A DNA stretch of 64,000 nucleotides from Oligoflexia bacterium (GTDB lineage: Bacteria; Bdellovibrionota; Bacteriovoracia; Bacteriovoracales; Bacteriovoracaceae), in NCBI GenBank assembly GCA_015232355.1, contig JADFZW010000014.1:1-64000 (forward strand), read 5' to 3'. Under the pieces are notes generated by a model. The model was not told the DNA's origin and ran no database searches. It saw only the letters and a list, made by a program, of their open reading frames with translations. This document shows positions 43,414 to 52,904 of this stretch, piece after piece. Positions within the stretch are counted from its first letter, which is position 1, and each line of letters opens with the position of its first letter. The translations under genes and the position numbers were made by a program.

Positions 43414-43662
43414 CTAATTTATTAATTTAGGAGAGAGATACGAAACACAACTGTCCAAGGTTGCCAGTTTTGGATAATCTTCTGGAGGAATTTCTAATTT
43501 ATGTTTTTTTCTCAATTCCATTACGATATCTAAAAAATCCATTGAGTCTAAACCCAACTGCTCTCGTAATAAAAGATCACCTTTTAAATTGCTCAGATCC
43601 TCATCTGGCGCAATATCTGCGATAATATCAACCACTACCTGTCTTACCTCTTCATGAGTCAT
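43414..43662 (-). CDS. acyl carrier protein
   Basis: An 82-aa acyl carrier protein. The phosphopantetheine-accepting Ser40 lies in LGLDSMDFLDIVMEL, a DSM variant of the usual DSL; flanking acidic helices (VVDIIADIAPDED, IPPEDYPKLATLDSCVSYL) match the family. This is a specialised ACP rather than the housekeeping AcpP, judged by its neighbours. I start at ATG 43662, with GGGAGGT six bases upstream; the longer frame begins with TTG inside that site. It lies between the ketosynthase and the FAD oxidoreductase on one strand. Confidence 0.93.
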   Translation of the reverse strand: MTHEEVRQVVVDIIADIAPDEDLSNLKGDLLLREQLGLDSMDFLDIVMELRKKHKLEIPPEDYPKLATLDSCVSYLSPKLIN

Positions 43663-43794
43663 CAAATTACCTCCCAAACAGACTAAAATCTTAACTTAAA
43701 TTTAACTTAACTTAACTTAATTTAACTTAAAGACAAAAACACTAGAGATTAATTAAAAGAGATACAACAAATTAACTAATCAAACAATCAAACA

Positions 43795-45066
43795 TCAATA
43801 TTTTTTTACGATCAAGGAGGAATTTATGCCTAACATCCCAAATGAGTTATTCAAAATATAGTTGACTTCATGTTTAACAGGGCCATCGATAACTAATCCT
43901 CTTATTTTGCACTTTGGATCTAATTCTTTTACATTTGTAAAAGAGTGAATTAGTCCATCTTTAAAGCTTGGTATATTACCAGTTAATTCTAAAACTCCCG
44001 ATGCACCCATTGTATGACCAATTAAATCTTTCATTCCATTTATTCTTACGTTTGCACTATTACCAAATATAGTTCCAACTGCTTCACATTCAATAATATC
44101 TCCCGCATCTGTTCCAGTTGCATGTAAACTTACAATATCAATATCGTCCGCACTAATGCCGGCCATACGAATTGCCTTGGACATACAATCCATCTGTCTC
44201 TCTGCATTTGGTAATACAAAATCAGTTGAATCAGAATTTATATGATAACCAACAATCTCTCCATAGATTCTAGCACCTCTATTGATTGCATCTTCTAATC
44301 TCTCAAGAGTAAGAATTGCTCCTCCCTCTGAGATTACAATTCCATTACGTTTAACATCTAGTGGTCTTGATGCAATAGTTGGAATCTCATTAAATGCTAG
44401 CGCTCCTTGCGCCTTAAAAGCAGCAAAGATACCAAATGTATGTGTTGATTCTGAAACTCCACCTGCTAAAGCAAAATCTATCTCTCCTAGTTGTAACATC
44501 TGACATGCATTAATAAGACCTACATTACCGGCCGCGCACGCAGCACCTAATGTGTAATGAGGGCCAGTGATACCGAGATTTAGAGTGACTTCACCAGCAG
44601 GATTGTTGGCAACAGTTCGAGGATTGTGGTGATGTGACCACAGATCAACATTTAAATTATTTTGATGTAATTCATAGATCTCATTTTCAGTTTCAACGTT
44701 ACCATGTTCAGTAATTCCCATATAAACGCCAACTCGCGATTTATCAGTATCTTTCCAAGAAATCTTTGAATCAATAATCGCTTCATTCGCACAGTAGATG
44801 CTTATAGCTCCAGCTCGCGTGCCTCTTCTTCTGGCCTTCTTCGTTTGATATCTGTATTCATCAAATTTGCATGTACCGGCCGGCCACTTTCCCATGTATC
44901 TTATCTCTTGAAAATCAATTCCTGAGACACCATTTAATACTGCTGCTCTAAACTCCACTAGGTTACTTCCATTCGGAGAAGCAACTCCTACTCCAGTAAT
45001 TACTACGCGTGGTCTTCCATTATTATTCAAATTATTATTCAAACTATTATTCAAACTACACCTCAT
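43795..45066 (-). CDS. beta-ketoacyl-ACP synthase (KAS II-like)
   Basis: A 423-aa condensing enzyme of the FabF/KAS II thiolase fold. It starts with RVVITGVGVASPNGSN. Catalytic residues are complete: Cys177 in LGAACAAGNVG, His315 in SLHATGTDAGD and His351 in DLIGHTMGASG. Also present are GGVSESTHTFGIFAAF and RPLDVKRNGIVISEGGA. The ATGTDAGD and GHTMGASG loops differ slightly from housekeeping FabF (THGTSTPLGD, GHTLGAAG), so a dedicated secondary pathway is likely. The first 15 codons are a TTGAATAATAAT 12-bp repeat; GAGGTG over codons 2-3 makes a TTG start at 45054 a real alternative. It heads the KAS-ACP-FAD-decarboxylase gene series. Confidence 0.92.
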   Translation of the reverse strand: MRCSLNNSLNNNLNNNGRPRVVITGVGVASPNGSNLVEFRAAVLNGVSGIDFQEIRYMGKWPAGTCKFDEYRYQTKKARRRGTRAGAISIYCANEAIIDSKISWKDTDKSRVGVYMGITEHGNVETENEIYELHQNNLNVDLWSHHHNPRTVANNPAGEVTLNLGITGPHYTLGAACAAGNVGLINACQMLQLGEIDFALAGGVSESTHTFGIFAAFKAQGALAFNEIPTIASRPLDVKRNGIVISEGGAILTLERLEDAINRGARIYGEIVGYHINSDSTDFVLPNAERQMDCMSKAIRMAGISADDIDIVSLHATGTDAGDIIECEAVGTIFGNSANVRINGMKDLIGHTMGASGVLELTGNIPSFKDGLIHSFTNVKELDPKCKIRGLVIDGPVKHEVNYILNNSFGMLGINSSLIVKKY

Positions 45067-45230
45067 GAGTTTAAAGCTTAATTAAAAAAACATTACTTGA
45101 TTAAATTTATTCTGTTATCTCAATTAGATTAAAAGATAGTATGAAATTTAAAATAAATAGTAAAACTCTTTAACAAAATTTTAAATTCTAAAAAATCTAA
45201 ATATTGCCTGGAATTTTTTTTAAGGATTGA

Positions 45231-45270
45231 TTGATAACAATTGTTATTGATTGTTATTGATTGTTATTGA
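45231..45270. repeat. 10-bp tandem repeat with central palindrome
   Basis: The unit TTGTTATTGA occurs three times (45241-45270). The first copy joins TTGATAACAA to form the palindrome ATAACAATTGTTAT at 45234-45247. It lies just downstream of the small Ser-rich protein gene and about 170 bp upstream of the ketosynthase start. It could act as a hairpin or binding site. Confidence 0.7.
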
Positions 45271-45279
45271 TTCTTGTTA

Positions 45280-45486
45280 TTATCTACTTGTAGCACTACT
45301 TGAAGAACTACTGGAGCTTGAAGAAGAGCTGCTAGCTGATGATGCATCTACATCTTTATCTGATTGACTATTAATGGCCATACACGCTACATCGCTATCA
45401 TCATTTTCGCCAAGTTCCTCAGCAAATGATACTGAAATAGCAGATAATGAAATAAGTAATGCAAGTAATAGTGATAATTTTTTCAT
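45280..45486 (-). CDS. small secreted Ser-rich protein
   Basis: A 68-aa pre-protein with a perfect signal peptide (KKLSLLLALLISLSAISVSFA). The mature peptide has about 46 residues: an acidic patch (GENDDSD), one Cys, and a run of 13 consecutive Ser from a slippage-prone repeat. No family is recognised. It could be a surface-attached or released peptide; the single Cys would allow a dimer. The ATG has only a moderate ribosome-binding site (AGGGGTAAC). Confidence 0.7.
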   Translation of the reverse strand: MKKLSLLLALLISLSAISVSFAEELGENDDSDVACMAINSQSDKDVDASSASSSSSSSSSSSSSATSR

Positions 45487-45743
45487 GTTGTTACCCCTGT
45501 AGTTTTTGAGATAATTTTTTTAAACGTTCATGTTCATCTTCATGCTCATTTCAAAAAAACTCTCTCGGTTATTTTGTTTTGCTTTCAATGATCAATTTAA
45601 AAAACCTTCTATTTTCTCTCAACAATTTTTGTTTATTAAAAAGTTGTCAGAGGATTATATATCAGATGTCAAATAACGCAAAATTTTATATATTTTTGGC
45701 CCTTTTGCCAAAATATGTGCCCATCACAATTGGCACTTTCCCT

Positions 45744-45773
45744 TTTACTAATGTGATTTTAAACGGTTATAAT
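45744..45773 (+). promoter_or_regulatory. candidate sigma-70 promoter giving a leaderless fadH transcript
   Basis: TTTACT (45744-45749) and a perfect TATAAT (45768-45773) are spaced by 18 bp. The -10 box ends seven bases before the ATG at 45781, so transcription would start at or next to the start codon. The gene has only a weak AGGA upstream, which fits a leaderless or very short-leader mRNA. Confidence 0.5.
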
Positions 45774-45780
45774 AGGACCC

Positions 45781-47979
45781 ATGGATACTAACACTAACAA
45801 TTACTCAAATTACTCTAATCTTTACTCTAATCTTTTTTCTCCTCTGGATTTGCAATTTACCACTCTAAAAAATCGAACAGTAATGCTTTCAATGCATACT
45901 GGATTAGAGGGAAATCTCTTTCTTAATCGTCTTTGTGATTTCTATCAAACAAGAGTTGAGGGAGATATTGCTTTAATTATCACTGGTGGAATCTCTCCAA
46001 ATATCAGTGGTCAGATGAAATTCATGGGTGCAAAACTTAAAAATTGGTTTGAGATAAAAAAGCATCAACATCTAACCAAACGATTAAAAAAGATCGATGA
46101 TAAAACTAAGATCATAATGCAAATTTTGCATTCTGGTCGTTATGCTTATCATCCACTTGCTGTTTCTCCTTCTAGAATTAAATCTCCGATCTCACCATTT
46201 ACTCCTCGAAAATTAGGATTAAGTGATGTAACAAAAACTGTTCATCATTTTATTGAATGTGCGATGCGAGCGCAAGATGCTGGTTATGATGGCGTTGAGA
46301 TCATGGGTGGACAAGGATATTTGATTAATCAATTTTTATGTTCACGAACAAATAATCGAGATGATGCTTATGGTGGCGATTATGCGAACATGATTCGTTT
46401 CCCTGTAGAAATTGTGAGTGGAATTCGTGAAAGTATTGGACCAAATTTTATTATTTGTTATCGAATTTCAGTTGTAGATTTTGTGACGAATGGCCAAAGC
46501 TTGCAAGAAGTGGTCACATTAGCACGAGAGATTGAGCGCGCTGGTGCTTCAATCATCAACGTAGGAATTGGTCAGCATGAATCATCCGTGCCTACAACTC
46601 AAATGTTGGTTCCCGAAGGAGCATTCTTACCATTTGTAAAAAAATTTAAAGAAGCTGCAAAATTAAATATTCCGCTTATTGCAGGAATTAAAGTGAGCAC
46701 ACCTTCGCTTGCAGAGAGTATTGTGAAGAATGGCACTGCTGAGTTAGTTGGGTTTGCAAGACCTTTGCTCGCCGATCATCATTTCGTTAAGAAAATTAGA
46801 GAGCAGAGAGAAGAAGAGATAAAACTTTGTGTAAGTTGCAATCAAGGTTGTTTGGATCAAATATTTCAAGGGAAAAAAGTTAGTTGCTTGGTAAATCCTG
46901 ATACCTTAAATGAATTCTCCTATAAGATCCCATCAAATAAAAAAAATATTGCCATCGTGGGCGCCGGAGTTGCCGGTCTCTCATGTGCAACAACATTAGC
47001 ACAGATGGGACACACCGTTCACATATTCGAAGAACAAAATCAAATAGCAGGACAACTTCACTTAGCTCGAAATGTTCCAGGCAAAGAAAATTTTGATCGA
47101 ATTATCGATTACTATACTCACGCCATTAAACGATTAAATATCAATTTACACTTAAATAAAAAACTCACTGTAGAAAATACTCAAGATTTTTTTGATGATG
47201 AATTTCGTAGAAAAAAAATTGATGAAGTTGTTTTATCTATGGGAACAAGACCTACAATTCCTAAGATACCTGGAATAGATCAGCAAATAGATCATAAAGT
47301 TATTTCATATTACGATCTATTTAAAAATGCACCTCACTCCTTCGCTAATATGGGAAATCGAGTAGCAATAATTGGAAGTGGAACTATTGCTGTCTGTGCA
47401 AGCTATTCACTTCTACAATACGCCAATGATAAAACCTACTATCAGGATTGGAATATTGATCTTAGCTATAGCAATCGTGGTGGACTAATCCTACCTTCCA
47501 AGGGTATCTCCAAAGGTATCTCCAAAGATATCAATGATTCTTATAGAAAAAAAATATATCTCTTGCAACGAGGATCCCAAAAGATGGCACTTGCTATGGG
47601 AAAAACTTCTCGTTGGATCTACTTGAAAAAATTAAAAGAAGCTGGAGTGGAATTAATACAAAATGTTCGTTATGAGCAAATAAATGACCAGGGATTACAT
47701 ATTACAATCGACGAAATTCCACATCTGCTCAACGTTGATAACATCATCCTCTGTTGTGGCCAAAAATCAAATTTTGATCTGGCCCTCTACAAAAAGCTCT
47801 GTCAACTTTTCCATTCACCTCAATACGTTCACCCTATTCACCCTATTCATATTCATCCTACCCACACAAAAATACGCAAGCAAAAAAATACCAAAAAAGG
47901 AAATCACCTGCATCTCTTTGATGCTAGGGCCGCAATTAGAGAGGGATTTTTAACCGCACGCCAGATAGCGAGAAAATAG
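45781..47979 (+). CDS. 2,4-dienoyl-CoA reductase-like NADH:flavin oxidoreductase
   Basis: A 732-aa enzyme of the FadH/old yellow enzyme fusion type. The N-terminal TIM barrel binds FMN (LFSPLDLQFTTLKNRTVMLSMHTGLEG at about residues 19-45, ILHSGRYAYHPLAVSPS, YDGVEIMGGQGYLINQFL, RTNNRDDAYGGDYANMIRF). A [4Fe-4S] site follows (CVSCNQGC then VSCLVNP, about 352-375) and an FAD/NAD(P)H part with AIVGAGVAGLSCATTLAQMGHTVHIFEE and VAIIGSGTIAV. E. coli FadH removes the double bonds of 2,4-dienoyl-CoA in unsaturated fatty-acid breakdown, and that role fits the nearby CoA-transferase genes. Some relatives act on trimethylamine or other enones, so I give no gene symbol. Confidence 0.92.
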   Translation: MDTNTNNYSNYSNLYSNLFSPLDLQFTTLKNRTVMLSMHTGLEGNLFLNRLCDFYQTRVEGDIALIITGGISPNISGQMKFMGAKLKNWFEIKKHQHLTKRLKKIDDKTKIIMQILHSGRYAYHPLAVSPSRIKSPISPFTPRKLGLSDVTKTVHHFIECAMRAQDAGYDGVEIMGGQGYLINQFLCSRTNNRDDAYGGDYANMIRFPVEIVSGIRESIGPNFIICYRISVVDFVTNGQSLQEVVTLAREIERAGASIINVGIGQHESSVPTTQMLVPEGAFLPFVKKFKEAAKLNIPLIAGIKVSTPSLAESIVKNGTAELVGFARPLLADHHFVKKIREQREEEIKLCVSCNQGCLDQIFQGKKVSCLVNPDTLNEFSYKIPSNKKNIAIVGAGVAGLSCATTLAQMGHTVHIFEEQNQIAGQLHLARNVPGKENFDRIIDYYTHAIKRLNINLHLNKKLTVENTQDFFDDEFRRKKIDEVVLSMGTRPTIPKIPGIDQQIDHKVISYYDLFKNAPHSFANMGNRVAIIGSGTIAVCASYSLLQYANDKTYYQDWNIDLSYSNRGGLILPSKGISKGISKDINDSYRKKIYLLQRGSQKMALAMGKTSRWIYLKKLKEAGVELIQNVRYEQINDQGLHITIDEIPHLLNVDNIILCCGQKSNFDLALYKKLCQLFHSPQYVHPIHPIHIHPTHTKIRKQKNTKKGNHLHLFDARAAIREGFLTARQIARK

Positions 47980-48025
47980 ATGAATTAAATTTTAAACTTT
48001 TTTCCCATGAAAAAAGTAGAATTAA

Positions 48026-48268
48026 TCTGCTCAAAATAAAGATTTTGTATCTTGGAATAAAAATTCTTCAGAGATAGAATTTTTAATTGAAAAAAAGACA
48101 CACATTTATCCAGTAGAGGTAAAGGCCGGCATAAATACTAAAGCAAAAAGCTTGAGTGTATACAAGCATCTTTATAGTCCCCAAAAATCTTTTTTGCTCT
48201 CTGGAAATCCACCCAAAGTGGGCAAAGATTTTATGCAATTACCTCTCTACCTTTCATCTTTGTTATAA
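48026..48268 (+). pseudogene. remnant of an AAA ATPase/DUF4143 protein
   Basis: An 80-codon open stretch without a start codon encodes the typical C-terminal end of a DUF4143 protein: WNKNSSEIEFLIEKK, then YPVEVKAGINTKAKSLSVY, KSFLLSGNPPK and LPLYLSSLL before TAA. The matching N-terminal P-loop ATPase domain is absent; a TAA directly precedes the open part, and the 46 bp back to the fadH stop show no continuation in this frame. DUF4143 proteins are accessory ATPases found in variable regions, so this is the scar of a lost gene. Residue patterns are still good, so the loss may be recent. Confidence 0.75.
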
Positions 48269-48313
48269 AGCAAACACTCCCAACACTCGTAAGTAAATCT
48301 AAGCTTAGAAACC

Positions 48314-49936
48314 TTACTCTTCTTTTAGGATTTTCACTTTTCCAAGTAGTAGATCTTTCGCCGACGCCGAAACAATCTGGTTATCATATTTAAATTCAAC
48401 TTTCTTGCTATTTAAATCACTAAAGATGCCAGAGATCTGCTCACCCTCTGCTATCCTCTTCATTACATCGGAGATAATTTGCTCATAAATATGTTTTACC
48501 TCCTCTAGTTTAGGATTTTTTTGTAACTTTTTCTCCAAAGAGAAAATATCTTTTACCTTATCTCCCATTGCTCCCCATCTTCCATAAGACTCAAAATCAA
48601 GCTCTAAATTTATCTCCTTATAATGGCCCCCCTCATCTTTTTCTGGTCTAATTAAACTACTCAACTTATCTTTCATCTTTTTATTATCAATAGTTAAATT
48701 TTGAAATGCCTTCATTCCCACAATCAATCGAAAATAGCTCTCATCAACGATCTCGCCAAGTATTTCCCATTTAGAAATCTCTTCTTTCATTGAATTTTCG
48801 ATCGTAACATTGTTTTGACCTTTAGAACTTAGTGATCTTTTTAAATTACTTATAACATAAGAACTTACTGTATTTCTTAGTGCTACCAACGCCATTATAT
48901 CATTTTCATGTTTTAAAAAATAATAGAGATTATCTTTTTTATTTGGGTCTAACTCCTCATTTTCCTGGCCATGATTTCTTACAAAAGAGCTAAGATAAAA
49001 ATTTTGAGCAATAGTTTCTGTTTGTAATGCTTTAAATATATCATTATAGTTTTTTATCATAAACTCTTCATACATGGCCGCCACTTTTTCACTAGTTCCA
49101 AGTAATCTCAAAGTAATATTTTTAAAAATATCCACCAATACAGGCACATCCACTTTCTTTAACAACGAAGGATTACTTTTGATGGCGATAAAAAAGTTTA
49201 TCGCCCACTCTTCTATCTCTTTCTCGCTCTCCAAACTTCCTAAATCTTTGCTCTGTAAATACAGATTAAAGGTATTCATTTCACTCTTGAATTTTGAAAT
49301 CGCTTGAACAAATTCTCTTTCTTGCATACTACTTATTAAATTCCTAATATTTTTAAGATCACTTTCATTAATAGCATTAGACCAAGAATTACATGCGCCC
49401 ATACACTTTACTAAATCCTTAACTTCCCTCTCCTCAATTAAGTTAACATTTTTTATCTTATTATTATTTTTTTCTAACTTTATTCCTAGATTAAACAACT
49501 GCTTTAACAACATTTTATGCTTTCCACATTCGTCTTTCCATTTTTCAAAATTAACCACAAAATCTTTTTTATTGTTAATACTCTTATTATTAAAATTAAA
49601 ATTTATAATTGATGTGGCCGCCATCACATCCACTTGTTTACTCTTATTCCCCATTCCACTTACTTGCAAAAAACATCCTGCAAATTTTCCAATATTAATA
49701 GATTGAGTTTGATCATTTTCTGTTATTTTCGATGGTTTTGATTTCTTTATTAAAGCATTCAATGATTTCTCAAGTCCCATAATCACACTGTTACTATCCT
49801 TTAACATCTGTTTTCCTACTCTCATTTGTTTTAACAACTCACTCTCTTCAGTGGCGTAGGATTTGCCTTTAGCAAATCCCATAGCACTTACAGCGATAAA
49901 AAAAACTAAAACTATATTAAATTTACTCATCTTCAT
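48314..49936 (-). CDS. secreted protein of unknown function, mostly helical
   Basis: A 540-aa exported protein (signal peptide about residues 5-23, cleavage near FAKG). The mature protein is Lys/Glu/Asn-rich, largely helical and poor in cysteine (FAGCFLQ, KDECGKH, VKCMGACNSW). No domain is recognised. GAGGG eight bases before the first ATG supports it; a second ATG two codons later is also usable. Upstream lies an 8-bp tandem repeat (ACCTTTCT units at about 49951-49984). The 419 bp between this gene and the divergent CoA-transferase gene hold both promoters. Confidence 0.78.
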   Translation of the reverse strand: MKMSKFNIVLVFFIAVSAMGFAKGKSYATEESELLKQMRVGKQMLKDSNSVIMGLEKSLNALIKKSKPSKITENDQTQSINIGKFAGCFLQVSGMGNKSKQVDVMAATSIINFNFNNKSINNKKDFVVNFEKWKDECGKHKMLLKQLFNLGIKLEKNNNKIKNVNLIEEREVKDLVKCMGACNSWSNAINESDLKNIRNLISSMQEREFVQAISKFKSEMNTFNLYLQSKDLGSLESEKEIEEWAINFFIAIKSNPSLLKKVDVPVLVDIFKNITLRLLGTSEKVAAMYEEFMIKNYNDIFKALQTETIAQNFYLSSFVRNHGQENEELDPNKKDNLYYFLKHENDIMALVALRNTVSSYVISNLKRSLSSKGQNNVTIENSMKEEISKWEILGEIVDESYFRLIVGMKAFQNLTIDNKKMKDKLSSLIRPEKDEGGHYKEINLELDFESYGRWGAMGDKVKDIFSLEKKLQKNPKLEEVKHIYEQIISDVMKRIAEGEQISGIFSDLNSKKVEFKYDNQIVSASAKDLLLGKVKILKEE

Positions 49937-50355
49937 AATAATACCCTCGTACCTTTTTACCTTTCTACCTTTCTACCTTTCTATCTTTTTTAAACCCTTC
50001 TCTCTTTTCTCTTAATAAAACTATCCAGGTATTGTATGGACATTTGTTATTTTAACTAAATAAAAATTATTTTATTTCTAAATAAAATTTGTTTTATTCA
50101 CAAAAGCAATTAGTTATGATTATTCATCACCGTCTGATCAATAGGTAGACTCGCACTCATATGTGTGTATAAAAGTGGGCATACTCAAAAAGTTGGCACA
50201 CTAAACAAAAATAAATAAAACTACATAAAACTAAGTTTTACTACTAATAGAAATACAGTTGATTTTGCTTCTGTGCTCTGATAGTTTATTTCAAATGATT
50301 AAATAAATAATTTAATAAAAATTATTGTGTAACTATTTTTTTGAGGTGAATGTTT
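49937..50355. other. divergent intergenic region, 419 bp
   Basis: The left end contains about four 8-bp units (AGAAAGGT on the minus strand) just upstream of the secreted helical protein. The rest is AT-rich, with an A/T inverted stretch at 50061-50098, and the GAGGTG site of the CoA-transferase at the right end. I see no RNA gene, open frame or mobile-element end here. Confidence 0.5.
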
Positions 50356-51054
50356 ATGACAAAAATTTATAACGATGCTAGCTCTGCCCTCTCTGATGTC
50401 GTCAAAGATGGAATGACGATTATGGCTGGAGGATTTGGTCTTTGTGGTATTCCTGAAAATTTAATTTTAGCTCTTCGAGAGACCGGAGTTAAAAACTTGA
50501 CTGTAATTAGCAACAATTGCGGTATAGATGATTTTGGACTTGGCATTTTATTAAAGACAAGACAAATAAAAAAAATGATCTCTTCTTACGTTGGTGAAAA
50601 TAAAATCTTTGAAAATCAATATCTGAGTGGTGAATTGCAATTAGAATTAACTCCACAAGGTACACTTGCAGAAAGAATTAGGGCCGGTGGTGCTGGTATC
50701 CCTGCTTTCTTTACAAAAACTGGTGTTGGAACAGTGGTAGCAGAGGGAAAAGAACATCGTGAGTTCAATGGAGAGACATACATAATGGAGCAGGCTTTAT
50801 TAGCAGATATCTCTATTGTTAAAGCATGGAAGGCAGATAAGGCCGGAAATCTAATCTATCGTAAAACAGCAAGAAACTTTAACCCTATGATGGCCATGGC
50901 ATCTAAGATGACAATTGTTGAAGTTGAAGAATTAGTTGAAATAGGTACACTTGATCCAGATCAAATTCATACTCCAGGAATATTTGTAAAAAGATTATTG
51001 GTAGGTAAAAATTTTGAAAAAAGAATTGAACGATTAACAACAAGAAAAAAATAA
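50356..51054 (+). CDS. scoA: 3-oxoacid CoA-transferase subunit A
   Basis: A ~232-aa alpha subunit of the two-subunit CoA-transferase that moves CoA between succinyl-CoA and 3-oxoacids such as acetoacetate. It has the classic start [20 protein letters not shown], then [16 protein letters not shown], the [15 protein letters not shown] segment, [32 protein letters not shown] (close to the family's oxyanion region) and [32 protein letters not shown] use the second ATG (50356) because GAGG is nine bases upstream of it and only three from the first. The B subunit follows after 21 bp. The pair would feed ketone bodies or acetoacetate into acetyl-CoA. Confidence 0.95.
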   Translation: MTKIYNDASSALSDVVKDGMTIMAGGFGLCGIPENLILALRETGVKNLTVISNNCGIDDFGLGILLKTRQIKKMISSYVGENKIFENQYLSGELQLELTPQGTLAERIRAGGAGIPAFFTKTGVGTVVAEGKEHREFNGETYIMEQALLADISIVKAWKADKAGNLIYRKTARNFNPMMAMASKMTIVEVEELVEIGTLDPDQIHTPGIFVKRLLVGKNFEKRIERLTTRKK

Positions 51055-51075
51055 TAAATTTATAAGGAGAATATA

Positions 51076-51726
51076 ATGGCCTGGACAAAAGAAGAAATGT
51101 GCAAAATAGCGGCCCAAGAGGAGTTTCGTGATGGTTACTATGTAAACTTAGGAATTGGAATGCCCACAGAAGTGGCAAATTACATTCCAAGTGGAGTTAG
51201 TGTTACTCTACAGAGTGAAAATGGACTCTTAGGAATGGGTCCCTTTCCATACGAAGGCGAAGCTGATCCAGATTTAATCAATGCCGGTAAACAAACCATC
51301 ACCATACTTAATGGTGGTAGTTTTTTTGATAGCTCTTTTTCATTTGCAATCATTCGAGGTGGTCATATTGATTTAAGCATACTTGGTGCTCTACAAGTAT
51401 CTGGTGAAGGTGATCTCGCAAACTGGACCATTCCAGGAAAATTAGTAAAGGGAATGGGTGGTGCAATGGACTTAGTTGCTGGAGTGAAAAGAGTTGTGGT
51501 GTTGATGGATCATTGTGCAAAAGACGGTACCCATAAAATAGTTAACAAGTGTGAATTCCCTCTTACAGGTAAAGCAGTAGTTGATAGAATTATTACTGAT
51601 CTTTGTGTTTTTGATATCGATAAAAAGAGTTCTGGCCCTAGTTTAAAATTAGTTAAACTTGCAAATGGCGTAAGTGTTGATGAAATTAAACAAAAAACTG
51701 GCCCCTCATTCAAAGTTATGATCTAA
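51076..51726 (+). CDS. scoB: 3-oxoacid CoA-transferase subunit B
   Basis: A 216-aa beta subunit. The catalytic glutamate lies in [12 protein letters not shown] (about residue 51), preceded by [19 protein letters not shown]. Later blocks are [50 protein letters not shown] and [22 protein letters not shown]. All expected motifs are intact. It is cotranscribed with subunit A; AAGGAG precedes the ATG. With 2,4-dienoyl-CoA reductase 2.4 kb upstream it suggests fatty-acid and ketone use. Confidence 0.96.
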   Translation: MAWTKEEMCKIAAQEEFRDGYYVNLGIGMPTEVANYIPSGVSVTLQSENGLLGMGPFPYEGEADPDLINAGKQTITILNGGSFFDSSFSFAIIRGGHIDLSILGALQVSGEGDLANWTIPGKLVKGMGGAMDLVAGVKRVVVLMDHCAKDGTHKIVNKCEFPLTGKAVVDRIITDLCVFDIDKKSSGPSLKLVKLANGVSVDEIKQKTGPSFKVMI

Positions 51727-51872
51727 TAAATGAGCATCACCTTTTCTCACTCCTGTCTCCAATAAGTAAAAAATACACAACCAAAAAATCTCTTCTAAGT
51801 TTTCATTGCTGATAATTTATATCGTGCTATTATCCGCCAGCTTATTTCTAACTTTTTATTGGAGTATAATTT

Positions 51873-52877
51873 ATGTATTTAAACATCACTAAATTTATTT
51901 TTTTGATTTTGCTTCTAATTTCCACATCCTATCCATCTTTTGCTCTCGAAACTGACAACTTTCTTGCTTTAACTGAAGATATTGCTGATTCAGTTGATAT
52001 CTTAAATCAACACTACAACCAAGTTATTCAAAGAAGAATTGATCGTATTAATAATGGCCGCTTTAATAAAACCTGTCACAACGTTGCTACTCAAATTGGA
52101 AAAGAATTCATTCGTGGAATTGAAAAAGAGACTCAAACTTGGGTAATGGAAAATGAGGATATCGATCGTATTCCTCGCTACAATGTCTCTAAGTACAGTT
52201 ATTGGAAGGATTCAATCTACAGTCGCTCAATAGTTCATCTAGTGGCCATCGCCCCAACTTTAAATGTTAACGGAATTCATATGGGCACTGATAAACTCTC
52301 TCACTTCTTTATTCTAGGATTTAGCTACTACTTGAAATATTTACTAGATACTAAAAACCAAGGATTAGAAGAACCTGATTATAATAATTCTCAAAGTGTT
52401 GCCGAATTTAATAGTGAAAAGAAACGACTCTTCACCAGAGCAATAAAGATTGGCATGTCCACTGAAAAAGGAATACTTGGTAAACTTCCAACTGGAGTTT
52501 ATTCCTTTGGTGATTTAGAAGCAAACTTCCAAGGACTCACCTTCTATTACAGTTTATGTGATGGACCGAAACCGTATTTAAAAGTAGTCGATGGTAATTG
52601 GGTAATGACAAGACCACTTGATTTAAGAGAATACGTTAATCCATATTTAGATGAAACTTACAATCATAGTGTCTACACTCCTTGGAGATGGTGGACAATA
52701 AAAGCAAATTTGAGTGAATATTGTGAAACAATGGAAGACCCAAAGGTAGTCGAGAGATTTGAAAGATATAAAAAGTATGCCCCAAGTTTTTCTGTTTTAC
52801 GTTTAAGAGAATTATTAACTAGAGCAAATACATTGAACTTAACTTCCATCTACTCATTTCAAAATCTCTGTGATTAG
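51873..52877 (+). CDS. secreted conserved protein, paralogue of the 6873-7853 gene
   Basis: A 334-aa exported protein (signal peptide about residues 7-25, cleavage near SFA). It aligns end to end with the 326-aa product at 6873-7853. Common blocks are NQHYNQVIQRRIDRIN, DIDRIPRYNV, HMGTDKLSHFFILGFSYY, YSFGDLEANFQGLTFY, LCDGPKPYLKVVDGNWVMTR and LREYVNPYLDETYNHSVYTPWRWW. TDKLSHFF is the most conserved point and may be the functional site. No known family comes to mind. GGAG ten bases before the ATG supports the start. It stands alone, convergent with the App1-like gene. Confidence 0.83.
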   Translation: MYLNITKFIFLILLLISTSYPSFALETDNFLALTEDIADSVDILNQHYNQVIQRRIDRINNGRFNKTCHNVATQIGKEFIRGIEKETQTWVMENEDIDRIPRYNVSKYSYWKDSIYSRSIVHLVAIAPTLNVNGIHMGTDKLSHFFILGFSYYLKYLLDTKNQGLEEPDYNNSQSVAEFNSEKKRLFTRAIKIGMSTEKGILGKLPTGVYSFGDLEANFQGLTFYYSLCDGPKPYLKVVDGNWVMTRPLDLREYVNPYLDETYNHSVYTPWRWWTIKANLSEYCETMEDPKVVERFERYKKYAPSFSVLRLRELLTRANTLNLTSIYSFQNLCD

Positions 52878-52904
52878 TTAGTCACTGGCGCGAACATAAA
52901 ATTA

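Noticed and set aside
45700..45760. sigma-54-like TGGCAC elements here and near 50198
   Set aside because: The TGGCAC half is present, but the GC-containing -12 half is missing at the right spacing in both places.
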